A DNA stretch of 11,779 nucleotides from JAFLCA01 sp041907145 (GTDB lineage: Bacteria; Bdellovibrionota_C; UBA2361; JAFLCA01), in the NCBI GenBank assembly GCA_041907145.1, contig JAYRHW010000079.1, forward strand, positions 1 through 11,779. Reading direction: 5' to 3'. Every line of letters begins with the position of its first letter. Position 1 is the stretch's first letter. Below the pieces are notes generated by a model. It had not been told where the DNA came from, did not search any database, and was given only the letters and a program-made list of their open reading frames with translations. Positions 1-6,675 of this stretch are shown one piece after another. The position numbers were made by a program, and so were the translations under genes.

Positions 1-1
1 C

Positions 2-601
2 ATGGATGTTTGGACTCAGCTTAATGATATCTATAATGAGACAAATGCAGATCGTCGTGTAGAACGTTTGCAAGGTTTCTTGGTTAATGAGGCAAATGAT
101 AAGTTTAGAATTGCTTTTGCTCAATCTCGAGAACTTCCATCTTTAAATCGCTTTAGACCTCAATTACAAGCTTTGGCAGATGCTTTCCAAAATTTAAGAA
201 ATCAATTTGATAACACAACCAATGTGGCTGAGCGAAATCGAATTTTGGGGAATATGGGCTTAATCACAGGTGTAGTAGAAGCTTTTGTTCAGATGGGTCA
301 AAATTATTTAGATCAAAATGGAGAGGTGAAGGCCGAATACCGCGATCCTGCTTTCTTAAGAAATATTACACAAATTCAAAATGTTTTAAATAAGGCGGTA
401 GAAGCCATTCGCAATGGAGATTACAATGAGGCAGATTATCGACTGAGAGAAGCTAGAACATTGATTAATAGCGTAGAAAGTTTGAGGGTTACAAGAACTC
501 AGACAGCTCAGAGTTATAGAGAAATGCAACTTCAGTATCAACAGATGCTTCAACAGCATCCTGAAATGAGAACTGAAATGGCAGAGTCGACGGGACTTTG
601 A
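2..601 (+). CDS. AT-rich helical hypothetical protein, possibly truncated at the window edge
   Basis: I do not recognise the family. The frame is open from base 2 and gives 199 residues, but only one base precedes the ATG, so the true start may lie outside the window. The protein is almost wholly predicted alpha-helical, rich in Gln, Asn, Arg and Glu, with heptad-like stretches (about residues 55-75, 125-165 and a Gln-rich tail at 170-190) that suggest a coiled coil. There is no signal peptide or membrane segment. Codon use is clearly AT-rich (TTA, AAT, GAT, AGA), unlike the GC-balanced genes to the right, which suggests foreign origin. The last residues (MAESTGL) are encoded by a copy of the 3' end of tRNA-Asp, so the present C-terminus may have been made by a recombination event. 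A metagenomic assembly join at that repeat is an alternative explanation. Confidence 0.6.
   Translation: MDVWTQLNDIYNETNADRRVERLQGFLVNEANDKFRIAFAQSRELPSLNRFRPQLQALADAFQNLRNQFDNTTNVAERNRILGNMGLITGVVEAFVQMGQNYLDQNGEVKAEYRDPAFLRNITQIQNVLNKAVEAIRNGDYNEADYRLREARTLINSVESLRVTRTQTAQSYREMQLQYQQMLQQHPEMRTEMAESTGL
579..598. repeat. Copy of the tRNA-Asp 3' end (possible att site)
   Basis: Twenty bases match bases 760-779, the 3' end of tRNA-Asp including the CCA complement, in the same orientation with one mismatch (A583 against G764). Beyond a one-base indel the match continues into GAAA on the left. Duplication of a tRNA 3' end is the usual footprint of a tyrosine-integrase element inserted in a tRNA gene. 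No integrase gene is visible here. The copy supplies the last codons of the gene ending at 601. Confidence 0.6.
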
Positions 602-615
602 GTCAGCTCAAAGTC
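594..615. repeat. Perfect hairpin over the end of the AT-rich gene
   Basis: GACTTTGAG (594-602) and CTCAAAGTC (607-615) form a perfect 9-bp stem with a TCAG loop. It spans the stop codon of the upstream gene and the end of the tRNA-like repeat. An imperfect alternative stem (604-630) is followed by a T-rich stretch near 631-642. It could therefore act as a terminator for the AT-rich gene, but neither form has a clean T-run. Confidence 0.45.
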
Positions 616-759
616 TGAAGGACTTGGCTGTGGTTATTATTTGTGCGCGTGGAGCACAAATGTGCGACCTTCCGCCTACGCTATCGCTACGGCGGACTAG
701 TCGGTCGCGGACTGAAGTGGCGACTTGATTCACAACTTTCGGACCTAAAGGTCCGAAAC
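602..759. other. Non-coding spacer between the two tRNA-end copies
   Basis: No convincing gene is present. The stretch is rich in inverted repeats: TTTGTGC/GCACAAA (640-660), TCCGCC/GGCGGA (671-696, a REP-like palindromic core) and a perfect stem at 737-758. It could be the remnant of an excised or decayed insertion, or a small palindromic repeat unit beside the tRNA. Confidence 0.5.
737..758 (-). terminator. Hairpin just after tRNA-Asp
   Basis: TTTCGGACCT (737-746) pairs perfectly with AGGTCCGAAA (749-758), a 10-bp stem (nine pairs if a four-base loop is required). Read on the minus strand it begins one base after the tRNA CCA end, so a role in transcription termination or tRNA 3' processing is plausible. 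No T-tract follows it, so Rho-independent termination is uncertain. Confidence 0.45.
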
Positions 760-836
760 TGGCGGAGTCGACGGGACTTGAACCCGCGACCTCTCACGTG
801 ACAGGCGAGCGTTCTAACCAGCTGAACTACGACTCC
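760..836 (-). tRNA. tRNA-Asp (GTC)
   Basis: The minus strand folds into a complete cloverleaf. The acceptor stem GGAGTCG pairs with CGACTCC, the D arm is GTTC/GAAC, and the anticodon arm is CTCGC/GTGAG with loop CTGTCAC. This gives anticodon GTC (complement at 800-802). The T arm is GCGGG-TTCAAGT-CCCGT with a 5-base variable loop. The discriminator is G73, as expected for aspartate tRNA, and CCA is encoded at 762-760. The 3' end is repeated at 579-598, and parts of the 5' half recur at 887-964. Confidence 0.96.
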
Positions 837-1029
837 GTTTATTTAATGCTCCCAGTAGGATCACTAAGGAAACGTCCTGGATCAACCAGGCGAGCGTTCT
901 TGAGTCTGACGAATGAAACGCTCGATGTCTCGCACTACGGCCAGGTCAAGCTAAACTATGACTCTGCGGACTCTGAACGAGGGATTTAACTATCTCAAAT
1001 CACTATTAATAGCAAGTCTTGGGGACGCC
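837..1029. other. Intergenic stretch with partial tRNA-Asp duplications
   Basis: No gene is supported. Two blocks resemble tRNA-Asp in the same orientation. Bases 887-900 are identical to 802-815 (anticodon-arm region, 14 of 14). Bases 949-964 match 820-835 (D arm and 5' acceptor, 14 of 16). In the real tRNA these blocks are nearly adjacent; here they are about 48 bases apart, so no functional tRNA can fold. A short inverted repeat (CCTGG/CCAGG, 876-890) and a 10-base palindrome (CTATTAATAG, about 1004-1013) are also present. Any tRNA-Asp promoter should lie here, but I see no strong hexamers. Confidence 0.5.
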
Positions 1030-2223
1030 TCAATCAACCAGGACAGAGCGCTGGAGCAGACTTCCTTGCTGCGCCGTCAATTTAGTGCGCTTGTAGCTGT
1101 CCATATCTGTACCGTCAATAAATATGGGGAATGGAAACATAAGGTTCTCACGGATGGACTTCTCGGTCTTACAGTCCGTAAGGGTCAGACAGGACTCAGT
1201 ATCACTAAGCGAGTCCGAACCAGTCGTATTCCCGCCGTCATTCTCGACGAGATGCGACACGCCAAGAAAATGGGCAATGAGTTGGGCCATTTCTTCGGCA
1301 GCCAGCTGAATCTCATCCTCCACAATCTGTTGCCCATCCTCACCGTCGTAGTTAAATCGACCATCCGAACCAGCAACCGCAAATATTCCCAGAACTCCGA
1401 CAGCTTGCGCGTTGGGAACGGCAACGCCGCCATCGCGAAGGGAGACAGCATACTGGTCATTTGGGGAACCTAGACCCGATACCTGCGAACCGAAAACGAG
1501 ATTAACGGACTGGGGACGGGCCGCCTTGGTCAACTCAAGGTAAAAGGCATCGTTGCCTCGGGGATCGGGCAGCACGCTCGACCCTGCTGCCGCACTCCAC
1601 TCAACATCCAATGATAGATTTACCGTTGAGAAAATTGATCTGACTTCGTCCAAGGCCGCTTCCAACGACTCCCGTAATTCCTGCGAACCGCCCAAAGGAT
1701 CCACAAGAATCAAATTTACCCTCACCGTGCCTCGGCTAAGGTCAGCGTCCTGCTTAGTCAGCAACGTTGCCCCTACCTCTGTGTCGGTGAGTGGCATTTG
1801 AGTGCCCGGGTCTATAAGCTCGTATTCGGCAGTATAATTTCCCGCAATCAGGTTGTCGGGAGTAAAGGGAACTTGCAGGACATTAACCTGAGACTGCAAT
1901 TCAACCGCACTCGAATGAACGCTATCGAGGGCGGATAATGATACCAGGCCCTGATCATTCCGAAGGTTGAGCAGCCGAATTTGATTGCCTTCTGGAAAGG
2001 TGAGCAACTGAAAGGCCGCGGCACTGCTGGCCACAGAGAAGTCAAACCGCAGACGTCCGTCGCCATCGCTTCTTGCTGAGAGAGACCGGGTTGTTACTTG
2101 CAAATTACTCGATCCGCTTCCATCGCTGTCCGACGAAGACGAGCCCCCGCTCGTGCAGCCCCAAAGCGTCAGGCACAGCGCTATGCTCACAAGAAGTGGA
2201 ACCTTGTACTTCAAATAATTCAT
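1030..2223 (-). CDS. Lipoprotein with a degenerate metzincin-like metalloprotease motif
   Basis: This 397-residue protein begins with a basic N-terminus, a hydrophobic segment (about residues 8-21) and a lipobox ending LWGC, with acylated Cys23. Trp at -2 is unusual. A Ser/Gly/Asp-rich linker (24-40) follows, and no Asp at +2 argues for the outer membrane. The C-terminal half resembles lipoproteins that carry HExxHxxGxxH and a Met-turn. Here the motif reads Q314-L315-x-x-H318-x-x-G321-x-x-H324, with ENLMFP holding the candidate Met-turn Met362. The first zinc His and the catalytic Glu are lost, so peptidase activity is unlikely. It may be a binding or structural relative. It is monocistronic, and the SD sequence before the start is weak. 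The lipoprotein call is firm; the family assignment is from motif memory. Confidence 0.85.
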   Translation of the reverse strand: MNYLKYKVPLLVSIALCLTLWGCTSGGSSSSDSDGSGSSNLQVTTRSLSARSDGDGRLRFDFSVASSAAAFQLLTFPEGNQIRLLNLRNDQGLVSLSALDSVHSSAVELQSQVNVLQVPFTPDNLIAGNYTAEYELIDPGTQMPLTDTEVGATLLTKQDADLSRGTVRVNLILVDPLGGSQELRESLEAALDEVRSIFSTVNLSLDVEWSAAAGSSVLPDPRGNDAFYLELTKAARPQSVNLVFGSQVSGLGSPNDQYAVSLRDGGVAVPNAQAVGVLGIFAVAGSDGRFNYDGEDGQQIVEDEIQLAAEEMAQLIAHFLGVSHLVENDGGNTTGSDSLSDTESCLTLTDCKTEKSIRENLMFPFPIFIDGTDMDSYKRTKLTAQQGSLLQRSVLVD

Positions 2224-2347
2224 GGAAAGGCTCTGTTAGTTTGAACAAAATCGAAGCCGGAGCGCGAAATAGTACAGCGTTTCTGGTAGTTAGTATACCG
2301 GGGCCCAAACTGGGAGATTTGCCTGCCCGGCCCCAAACAAGCCCTAA

Positions 2348-2376
2348 TTGGCTTTCAATTTTTTCTCAGCTATAAC
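2348..2376 (+). promoter_or_regulatory. Sigma-70-type promoter for leuS
   Basis: TTGGCT (2348-2353) and TATAAC (2371-2376) are separated by 17 bases, giving good -35 and -10 elements. Transcription would start near 2383, leaving a leader of only about 40 bases, too short for a T-box or attenuator. The remainder of the 2224-2424 gap shows no gene. Confidence 0.6.
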
Positions 2377-2424
2377 CTTGGGATATCGTTTGAATACAAG
2401 TGGTTAAACGCTTTAGGAGTATCT

Positions 2425-5118
2425 GTGGCCGAGTACGAACCAGGCGCCATTGAAAGCAAATGGCAGGACTATTGGGATAAGAACCAAACATTTAAGGCCG
2501 GCAAGCCTGGTGCAAAAAAATTCTACTGCCTCGACATGTTCCCGTACCCCTCCGGGGCCGGGCTGCACGTGGGGCATCCGCTCGGTTACACGGGCACCGA
2601 TATCTATTCCCGGTACAAGCGCATGCAAGGGTTTTCGGTCCTGCATCCGATGGGCTTTGACGCCTTCGGACTTCCCGCCGAGCAGCACGCGGTCAACACC
2701 GGTGAACACCCGGGAGTAATCACCGAGAAGAACTGCCAAGTTTTTACCAAGCAACTAAAGATTGTGGGACTTTCGTACGACTGGGACCGTAATTTAGCCA
2801 CCTGCACTCCGGACTATTACAAGTGGACGCAGTGGATCTTCCTGAAAATCTATAACTCCTGGTTCGATGATACCAAACACAAGGCCCGTCCTATTTCCGA
2901 ACTTCCCATTCCCGAAAACGTCAAGAAGCAGGGCATCAAGGCGGTAGAGGAATATCAGGCGCAATTTCGCTTAGCATACTACGCGGATGCCATGGTGAAT
3001 TGGTGCCCGGCGTTGGGCACCGTGTTAGCCAATGAAGAAGTTATAGATGGAAAGTCGGAACGCGGAGGCCATGAGGTAATCCGCAAGCCCATGAAGCAGT
3101 GGATGCTGCGCATTACAAAGTACGCCGAACGACTGCTGTCTGAATTGAGCGAAATCGACTGGCCGGAAAATATCAAGGAACAACAGCGCAATTGGATTGG
3201 CAAGAAGAATGGGGCCGAGATCGTTTTTCAACTTCCAAAGTCCGACAAGTCTGTTACCGCCTTTACCACCAGGCCCGATACGCTCTTTGGCGTGACGTTC
3301 TTCGTTCTCTCGCCCGAACATCCGTTGGTCGAAGAAATCACCACTCCTGAAATGAAAGACAAGGTCCTGGCCTACCGCGAAGAAGCCCGCAAAATGAGCG
3401 ATTTCGTGCGTACTATCGAGAACCGCAAGAAGACCGGCGTGTTCACCGGGGGCCACGTCGTCAATCCCATTACCGAGGAGATGGTGCCGGTCTACGTTGG
3501 AGACTACGTGCTCATGAGTTTTGGTACGGGCGCCGTGATGGGCGTGCCTGCTCATGACGAGCGAGATTTCGAGTTTGCTCGTACTTTCCAGATTGATATA
3601 CGGCCCGTCCTGGCCCCAGCGGAGGCGGAGAAAGATGTTACCTCGGCTGTTTTGGAGGGCGAGGTCGCATGGACCGAAGCCGGAACCATGCTTAATAACG
3701 ATCACAGCGTCGCAAGAGAGCTGAAGCTTGGCGGTAAGCCAAATAACGAGGCAGCTGCGTTAATTACCAAATGGCTTGCCGATAGAAAACTCGGAAAAGC
3801 CGTTACCACCTATAAGCTTCGTGATTGGTTGTTCTCTCGCCAGCGCTATTGGGGAGAACCCATACCGATTGTTCACTGGGAGGACGGGCGATCAACTGCA
3901 CTGAGTGAGTCGGAGTTGCCGCTTATTCTGCCCAAGGTCGAAGATTACAAACCATCCGAGGGCGGAGAATCTCCGCTGGCCAAGTCCGGTGATTGGTTGA
4001 ACGTCGTTGACCCCAAGACAGGACTGCGCGGAAGACGCGAGACGAACACGATGCCAAACTGGGCCGGTTCATGCTGGTACTATCTGCGTTTCATCGATCC
4101 GCATAATGACAAGGCCGCTTGGGATCCGCAGCTCGAGAAGAGCTGGAGCCCTGTCGATCTTTACGTTGGTGGAGCAGAACATGCCGTATTGCATCTGCTC
4201 TATGCGCGCTTCTGGCATAAGGTGCTCTTCGATCTTGGCTTGGTTTCGACTCGCGAGCCGTTCAAACGCCTGTTCAACCAGGGCATGATTCAAGCCTACG
4301 CCTACAAGAATCGCCGCGGAGCCTTGGTGCCAACCGATGAGGTTCGCGAGGAGGACGATGGTACTTCGATTCATACGAAGACAGGGGAGAAGCTCGAACG
4401 CATCGTAGCCAAAATGTCGAAATCGCTTCGCAATGTCGTTAATCTCGATGACATCGTCAAGCAATACGGCGCCGATACTTTGCGCATGTATTTGATGTTT
4501 GCAGGTCCGCTGGACACGGGGCGCGTTTGGGATCCCAAGGCAATCACCGGAAACTATCGCTTTCTCAAAAAAGCCTGGGCCTTTGTTACAGAAAATAGAG
4601 ACACGGGTATCCGCGAGGTCGTCAGCGGCTCTGATGAGAGTGCCGTAACGCGCAAGGCTCTCCATCGTGTGGTTAAAAAGGTTACGGAGGATATTGAGAA
4701 CCTAGCCTTCAACACCGCCGTATCAGCGATGATGGAATTCCTTAATGCGGTAGCTGGAGAAACTGTTTCACGGGAGACCTTGGAGAAATTCACTCTCGTG
4801 CTATCACCATTTGCTCCGCATATTGCGGAAGAAATGTGGGAACGGCTCGGGCACAAAAAGACACTGGCCTATGAGACTTGGCCTGCCTACGACGACAAGC
4901 TGCTGGAAGAGGACACCGTGGTGGTTGTCATACAAGTGAACGGAAGAAAGCGTGCCCTAGTCGAAGTACCCGCCGAGGTCTCGCAAGAAGCTCTCAGCGC
5001 CGCCGTCATAGACAAGATGAAGAGTACCGAGTATCGGGTTACGGCTCAGGATCGTTTTATAACGGTCTTCAAGTCGGGCACTTCGATACCGAAGCTCGTA
5101 AACGTATTGATTAAGTAG
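2425..5118 (+). CDS. leuS: Leucyl-tRNA synthetase
   Basis: This class Ia aminoacyl-tRNA synthetase charges tRNA-Leu with leucine in the cytoplasm using ATP. The start is GTG at 2425, with AGGAG at 2415-2419 five bases upstream. The 897 residues include the HIGH-type motif HVGH at 48-51, the CP1 editing domain with TTRPDTLFG near 287-295 and the GTGAVMGVPAHDERD stretch that holds the post-transfer editing site, the conserved DLYVGGAEHAVLHLLY block, KMSKS at 663-667, and a C-terminal anticodon-binding region. It is longer than the E. coli enzyme (about 860). The region after the first catalytic block (NWCPALGTVLANEEV...SERGGHEV) lacks the clustered zinc cysteines of the E. coli type and resembles the form common in Bacteroidetes and other phyla. 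It stands alone downstream of its own promoter and converges on the next gene with 3 bases between stops. Confidence 0.98.
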   Translation: MAEYEPGAIESKWQDYWDKNQTFKAGKPGAKKFYCLDMFPYPSGAGLHVGHPLGYTGTDIYSRYKRMQGFSVLHPMGFDAFGLPAEQHAVNTGEHPGVITEKNCQVFTKQLKIVGLSYDWDRNLATCTPDYYKWTQWIFLKIYNSWFDDTKHKARPISELPIPENVKKQGIKAVEEYQAQFRLAYYADAMVNWCPALGTVLANEEVIDGKSERGGHEVIRKPMKQWMLRITKYAERLLSELSEIDWPENIKEQQRNWIGKKNGAEIVFQLPKSDKSVTAFTTRPDTLFGVTFFVLSPEHPLVEEITTPEMKDKVLAYREEARKMSDFVRTIENRKKTGVFTGGHVVNPITEEMVPVYVGDYVLMSFGTGAVMGVPAHDERDFEFARTFQIDIRPVLAPAEAEKDVTSAVLEGEVAWTEAGTMLNNDHSVARELKLGGKPNNEAAALITKWLADRKLGKAVTTYKLRDWLFSRQRYWGEPIPIVHWEDGRSTALSESELPLILPKVEDYKPSEGGESPLAKSGDWLNVVDPKTGLRGRRETNTMPNWAGSCWYYLRFIDPHNDKAAWDPQLEKSWSPVDLYVGGAEHAVLHLLYARFWHKVLFDLGLVSTREPFKRLFNQGMIQAYAYKNRRGALVPTDEVREEDDGTSIHTKTGEKLERIVAKMSKSLRNVVNLDDIVKQYGADTLRMYLMFAGPLDTGRVWDPKAITGNYRFLKKAWAFVTENRDTGIREVVSGSDESAVTRKALHRVVKKVTEDIENLAFNTAVSAMMEFLNAVAGETVSRETLEKFTLVLSPFAPHIAEEMWERLGHKKTLAYETWPAYDDKLLEEDTVVVVIQVNGRKRALVEVPAEVSQEALSAAVIDKMKSTEYRVTAQDRFITVFKSGTSIPKLVNVLIK

Positions 5119-5121
5119 CGT

Positions 5122-5550
5122 TTAGTCCCACACCGCGTAAATAAACTTGCCGCGGTGCAGAAACTGAACGAATCGTTCGACCATCTCACGCGACAGGCCA
5201 TTGAAGCGGGCATAGTTGGGGTCCTCGAGAGCCGCCTCCGTTCCCTTCGGATTTCGCCGCAGGAAATCCGGTAGACTGGCATCCTTGAGTTCGGGCGTTT
5301 GGATGGCGCGCTCCAGCGCTTCAGCCCATGCATTCGCCTGAGTCTTCGTAACTTCTGCAGGCTGATCCCAAAAGTACCAGCTTGAGAAATTGCAAAGATG
5401 TCCGTCTTTGGGAAGGTCATGAGGTGCGACCTCGGGCCTCCAGCCATGCTTTATCCCCAGTTCTACGAGCTGCTTCCAGGCCGTTTGGCCAAGATCCAGT
5501 ACTTCGAAACCACTCTGGTGCGGCTTTCCGTGAACCAATTCCAATGCCAT
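5122..5550 (-). CDS. Small conserved-looking hypothetical protein
   Basis: This is a soluble protein of 142 residues with no signal peptide or membrane segment. I cannot name its family. The layout (a helix with WKQLVELGIKHGWRPE, an aromatic turn SSWYFWDQPAEVTKTQANAWAEALERAI, then a C-terminal helix ending near FVQFLHRGKF) resembles small uncharacterised proteins of the kind '..LLELAEKYGWKP.. / ..VT..DA..LADALE..'. The ATG at 5550 has a weak GGGA about 8 bases upstream. It begins 21 bases after the stop of the HD hydrolase gene upstream on the same strand, so the two are probably co-transcribed. Its stop lies 3 bases from that of leuS, with no room for a separate terminator. Confidence 0.75.
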   Translation of the reverse strand: MALELVHGKPHQSGFEVLDLGQTAWKQLVELGIKHGWRPEVAPHDLPKDGHLCNFSSWYFWDQPAEVTKTQANAWAEALERAIQTPELKDASLPDFLRRNPKGTEAALEDPNYARFNGLSREMVERFVQFLHRGKFIYAVWD

Positions 5551-5571
5551 ATGCGATTTCCCGTTCGTGCC

Positions 5572-6582
5572 CTATTTGCCTTCGAGTTTAGCGCCCAGGC
5601 GATCGAATTCCTCGAGTGCTGTCCGCATTCGCTCAACCAATCTGCGGTGCACTACTCCATCGAACAGATCGAGTAGTTCGTGAAATTTCTCGGAGTTTTC
5701 CTTCCAGCCTTTGCGCAGCAATGAGCTTATTGGGTAGCCAGCACGCAGTAACACTAACGAATCCTCAATATTGGAAATCTTGTCGGCTGCGGAGATTGCA
5801 TGAGCTTCCGGAGGACCTTCCTTGAGATGCGCAAGGTAAAGCTCGCAGCGCCGATCCCAATTTTTGACCTTTGAGTCGTGCGTAACGTAATCGACGAGCG
5901 CTGCCACGCGAGCGCCGAAAGCAGCAGCAAGTTTTTTGGGGGTCCAAAGTTCTGATAGATCCTCTAGATGGTCGTGAAGATATCCGGCGGCGACTACTTC
6001 TGGATCATATCCGCATTCGGCTAGCATGACGGCGACGGCTTGCGGATGAGTAAAGTATGGCTTGGCCTCTATCCCCGAATTTCTCGGGACTTTGCGCATT
6101 TTCCATTGAAAATCGGCAGCTGCGCTCGCGCAGGCTTTTGCCACGAGCGGCTGCTGAAGAACGGCGAAGCGCGCAGCCATCACATCGAGATTTTCATTTT
6201 CTTCAGGTAGATCCGGAAGTGTAATTTGGCTTACTCCCAAGGCTGGATGAGCATCATCGGGTATCCAGGCACCGGCCGTGCCTCGGTTTGAAAGACGCTC
6301 GAGCGCAGTGACGACCTCGGCGGTTGCCCCGGTCATGAAGCTGTCCCCATCTTCGCGAACGTATGACTCGGGTACGGCTTCCCCAAGTTCAGTGCGTTGG
6401 CGGCGCCAGAATTCCTCGCGAAATCGTCGGCAGTCGTTCTCGCTCAGGTGAACGGTGAACCCCCAAGGGCGCAAAATACCCTCGTCGGATTCAACCCAGC
6501 GCTGACAAGTTACAGGATGCATGCGGTGCAAGGGAGTTGCGGACGGCGATTGTGCAAGGGTTTCCATTTGGTAGTACTCCAT
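5572..6582 (-). CDS. RelA/SpoT-type HD hydrolase with an unknown N-terminal domain
   Basis: The C-terminal half carries the hydrolase signature of the SpoT/Mesh1 family: FTHPQAVAVM with H179, YLHDHLED with H203-D204 and E207-D208, and AADKISNIED with D267 and N271. All expected metal-binding and catalytic positions are present, so it may hydrolyse (p)ppGpp or a related nucleotide. No synthetase domain follows. The N-terminal ~110 residues form a separate region (RPWGFTVHLSENDCRRFREE, then VPESYVREDGDSFMTG, then RGTAGAWIP) that I do not recognise. The start may instead be Met6 (ATG ending at 6567), which has GGAG nine bases upstream, better than the SD of the first ATG. It leads an operon with the small gene at 5122-5550 and is divergent from the Lrp-like regulator. 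The substrate is an inference. Confidence 0.85.
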   Translation of the reverse strand: MEYYQMETLAQSPSATPLHRMHPVTCQRWVESDEGILRPWGFTVHLSENDCRRFREEFWRRQRTELGEAVPESYVREDGDSFMTGATAEVVTALERLSNRGTAGAWIPDDAHPALGVSQITLPDLPEENENLDVMAARFAVLQQPLVAKACASAAADFQWKMRKVPRNSGIEAKPYFTHPQAVAVMLAECGYDPEVVAAGYLHDHLEDLSELWTPKKLAAAFGARVAALVDYVTHDSKVKNWDRRCELYLAHLKEGPPEAHAISAADKISNIEDSLVLLRAGYPISSLLRKGWKENSEKFHELLDLFDGVVHRRLVERMRTALEEFDRLGAKLEGK

Positions 6583-6631
6583 GTAATGCTTCTTGCATTC
6601 AAGTATCCCAAATAAAGAAATTGCTGCCTAA

Positions 6632-6652
6632 AGTGTCTTATTTTGGTACACT
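6632..6652. promoter_or_regulatory. Possible operator in the divergent intergenic region
   Basis: AGTGT (6632-6636) and ACACT (6648-6652) form an inverted repeat around an AT-rich centre, 21 bases in all. It lies near the middle of the 93-base gap between the divergent HD-hydrolase and Lrp-like genes, where an autoregulating Lrp-family protein would be expected to bind. The half-sites are short, so chance is possible. No clear -35/-10 pair could be fixed for either gene. Confidence 0.3.
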
Positions 6653-6675
6653 ATTTCTCAAGGGATTGAGCCATT

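Noticed and set aside
602..759. CRISPR array
   Set aside because: The repeats are inverted hairpins of different sequence, not regular direct repeats with spacers.
958..1473. Open frame of 171 codons on the plus strand
   Set aside because: It lies mostly antisense to the lipoprotein gene, which has a clear signal peptide and family-like motifs; the plus frame has no recognisable features.
2377..2424. Possible T-box or leader attenuator before leuS
   Set aside because: The leader after the predicted promoter is only about 40 bases, with no stem set or T-box core.
3025..3705. Minus-strand open frame of 226 codons inside leuS
   Set aside because: leuS is certain across this stretch, and the antisense frame is a by-product of its codon use.
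4069..4665. Minus-strand open frame of 198 codons inside leuS
   Set aside because: Same reason: antisense to the conserved catalytic part of leuS with no SD or motif.
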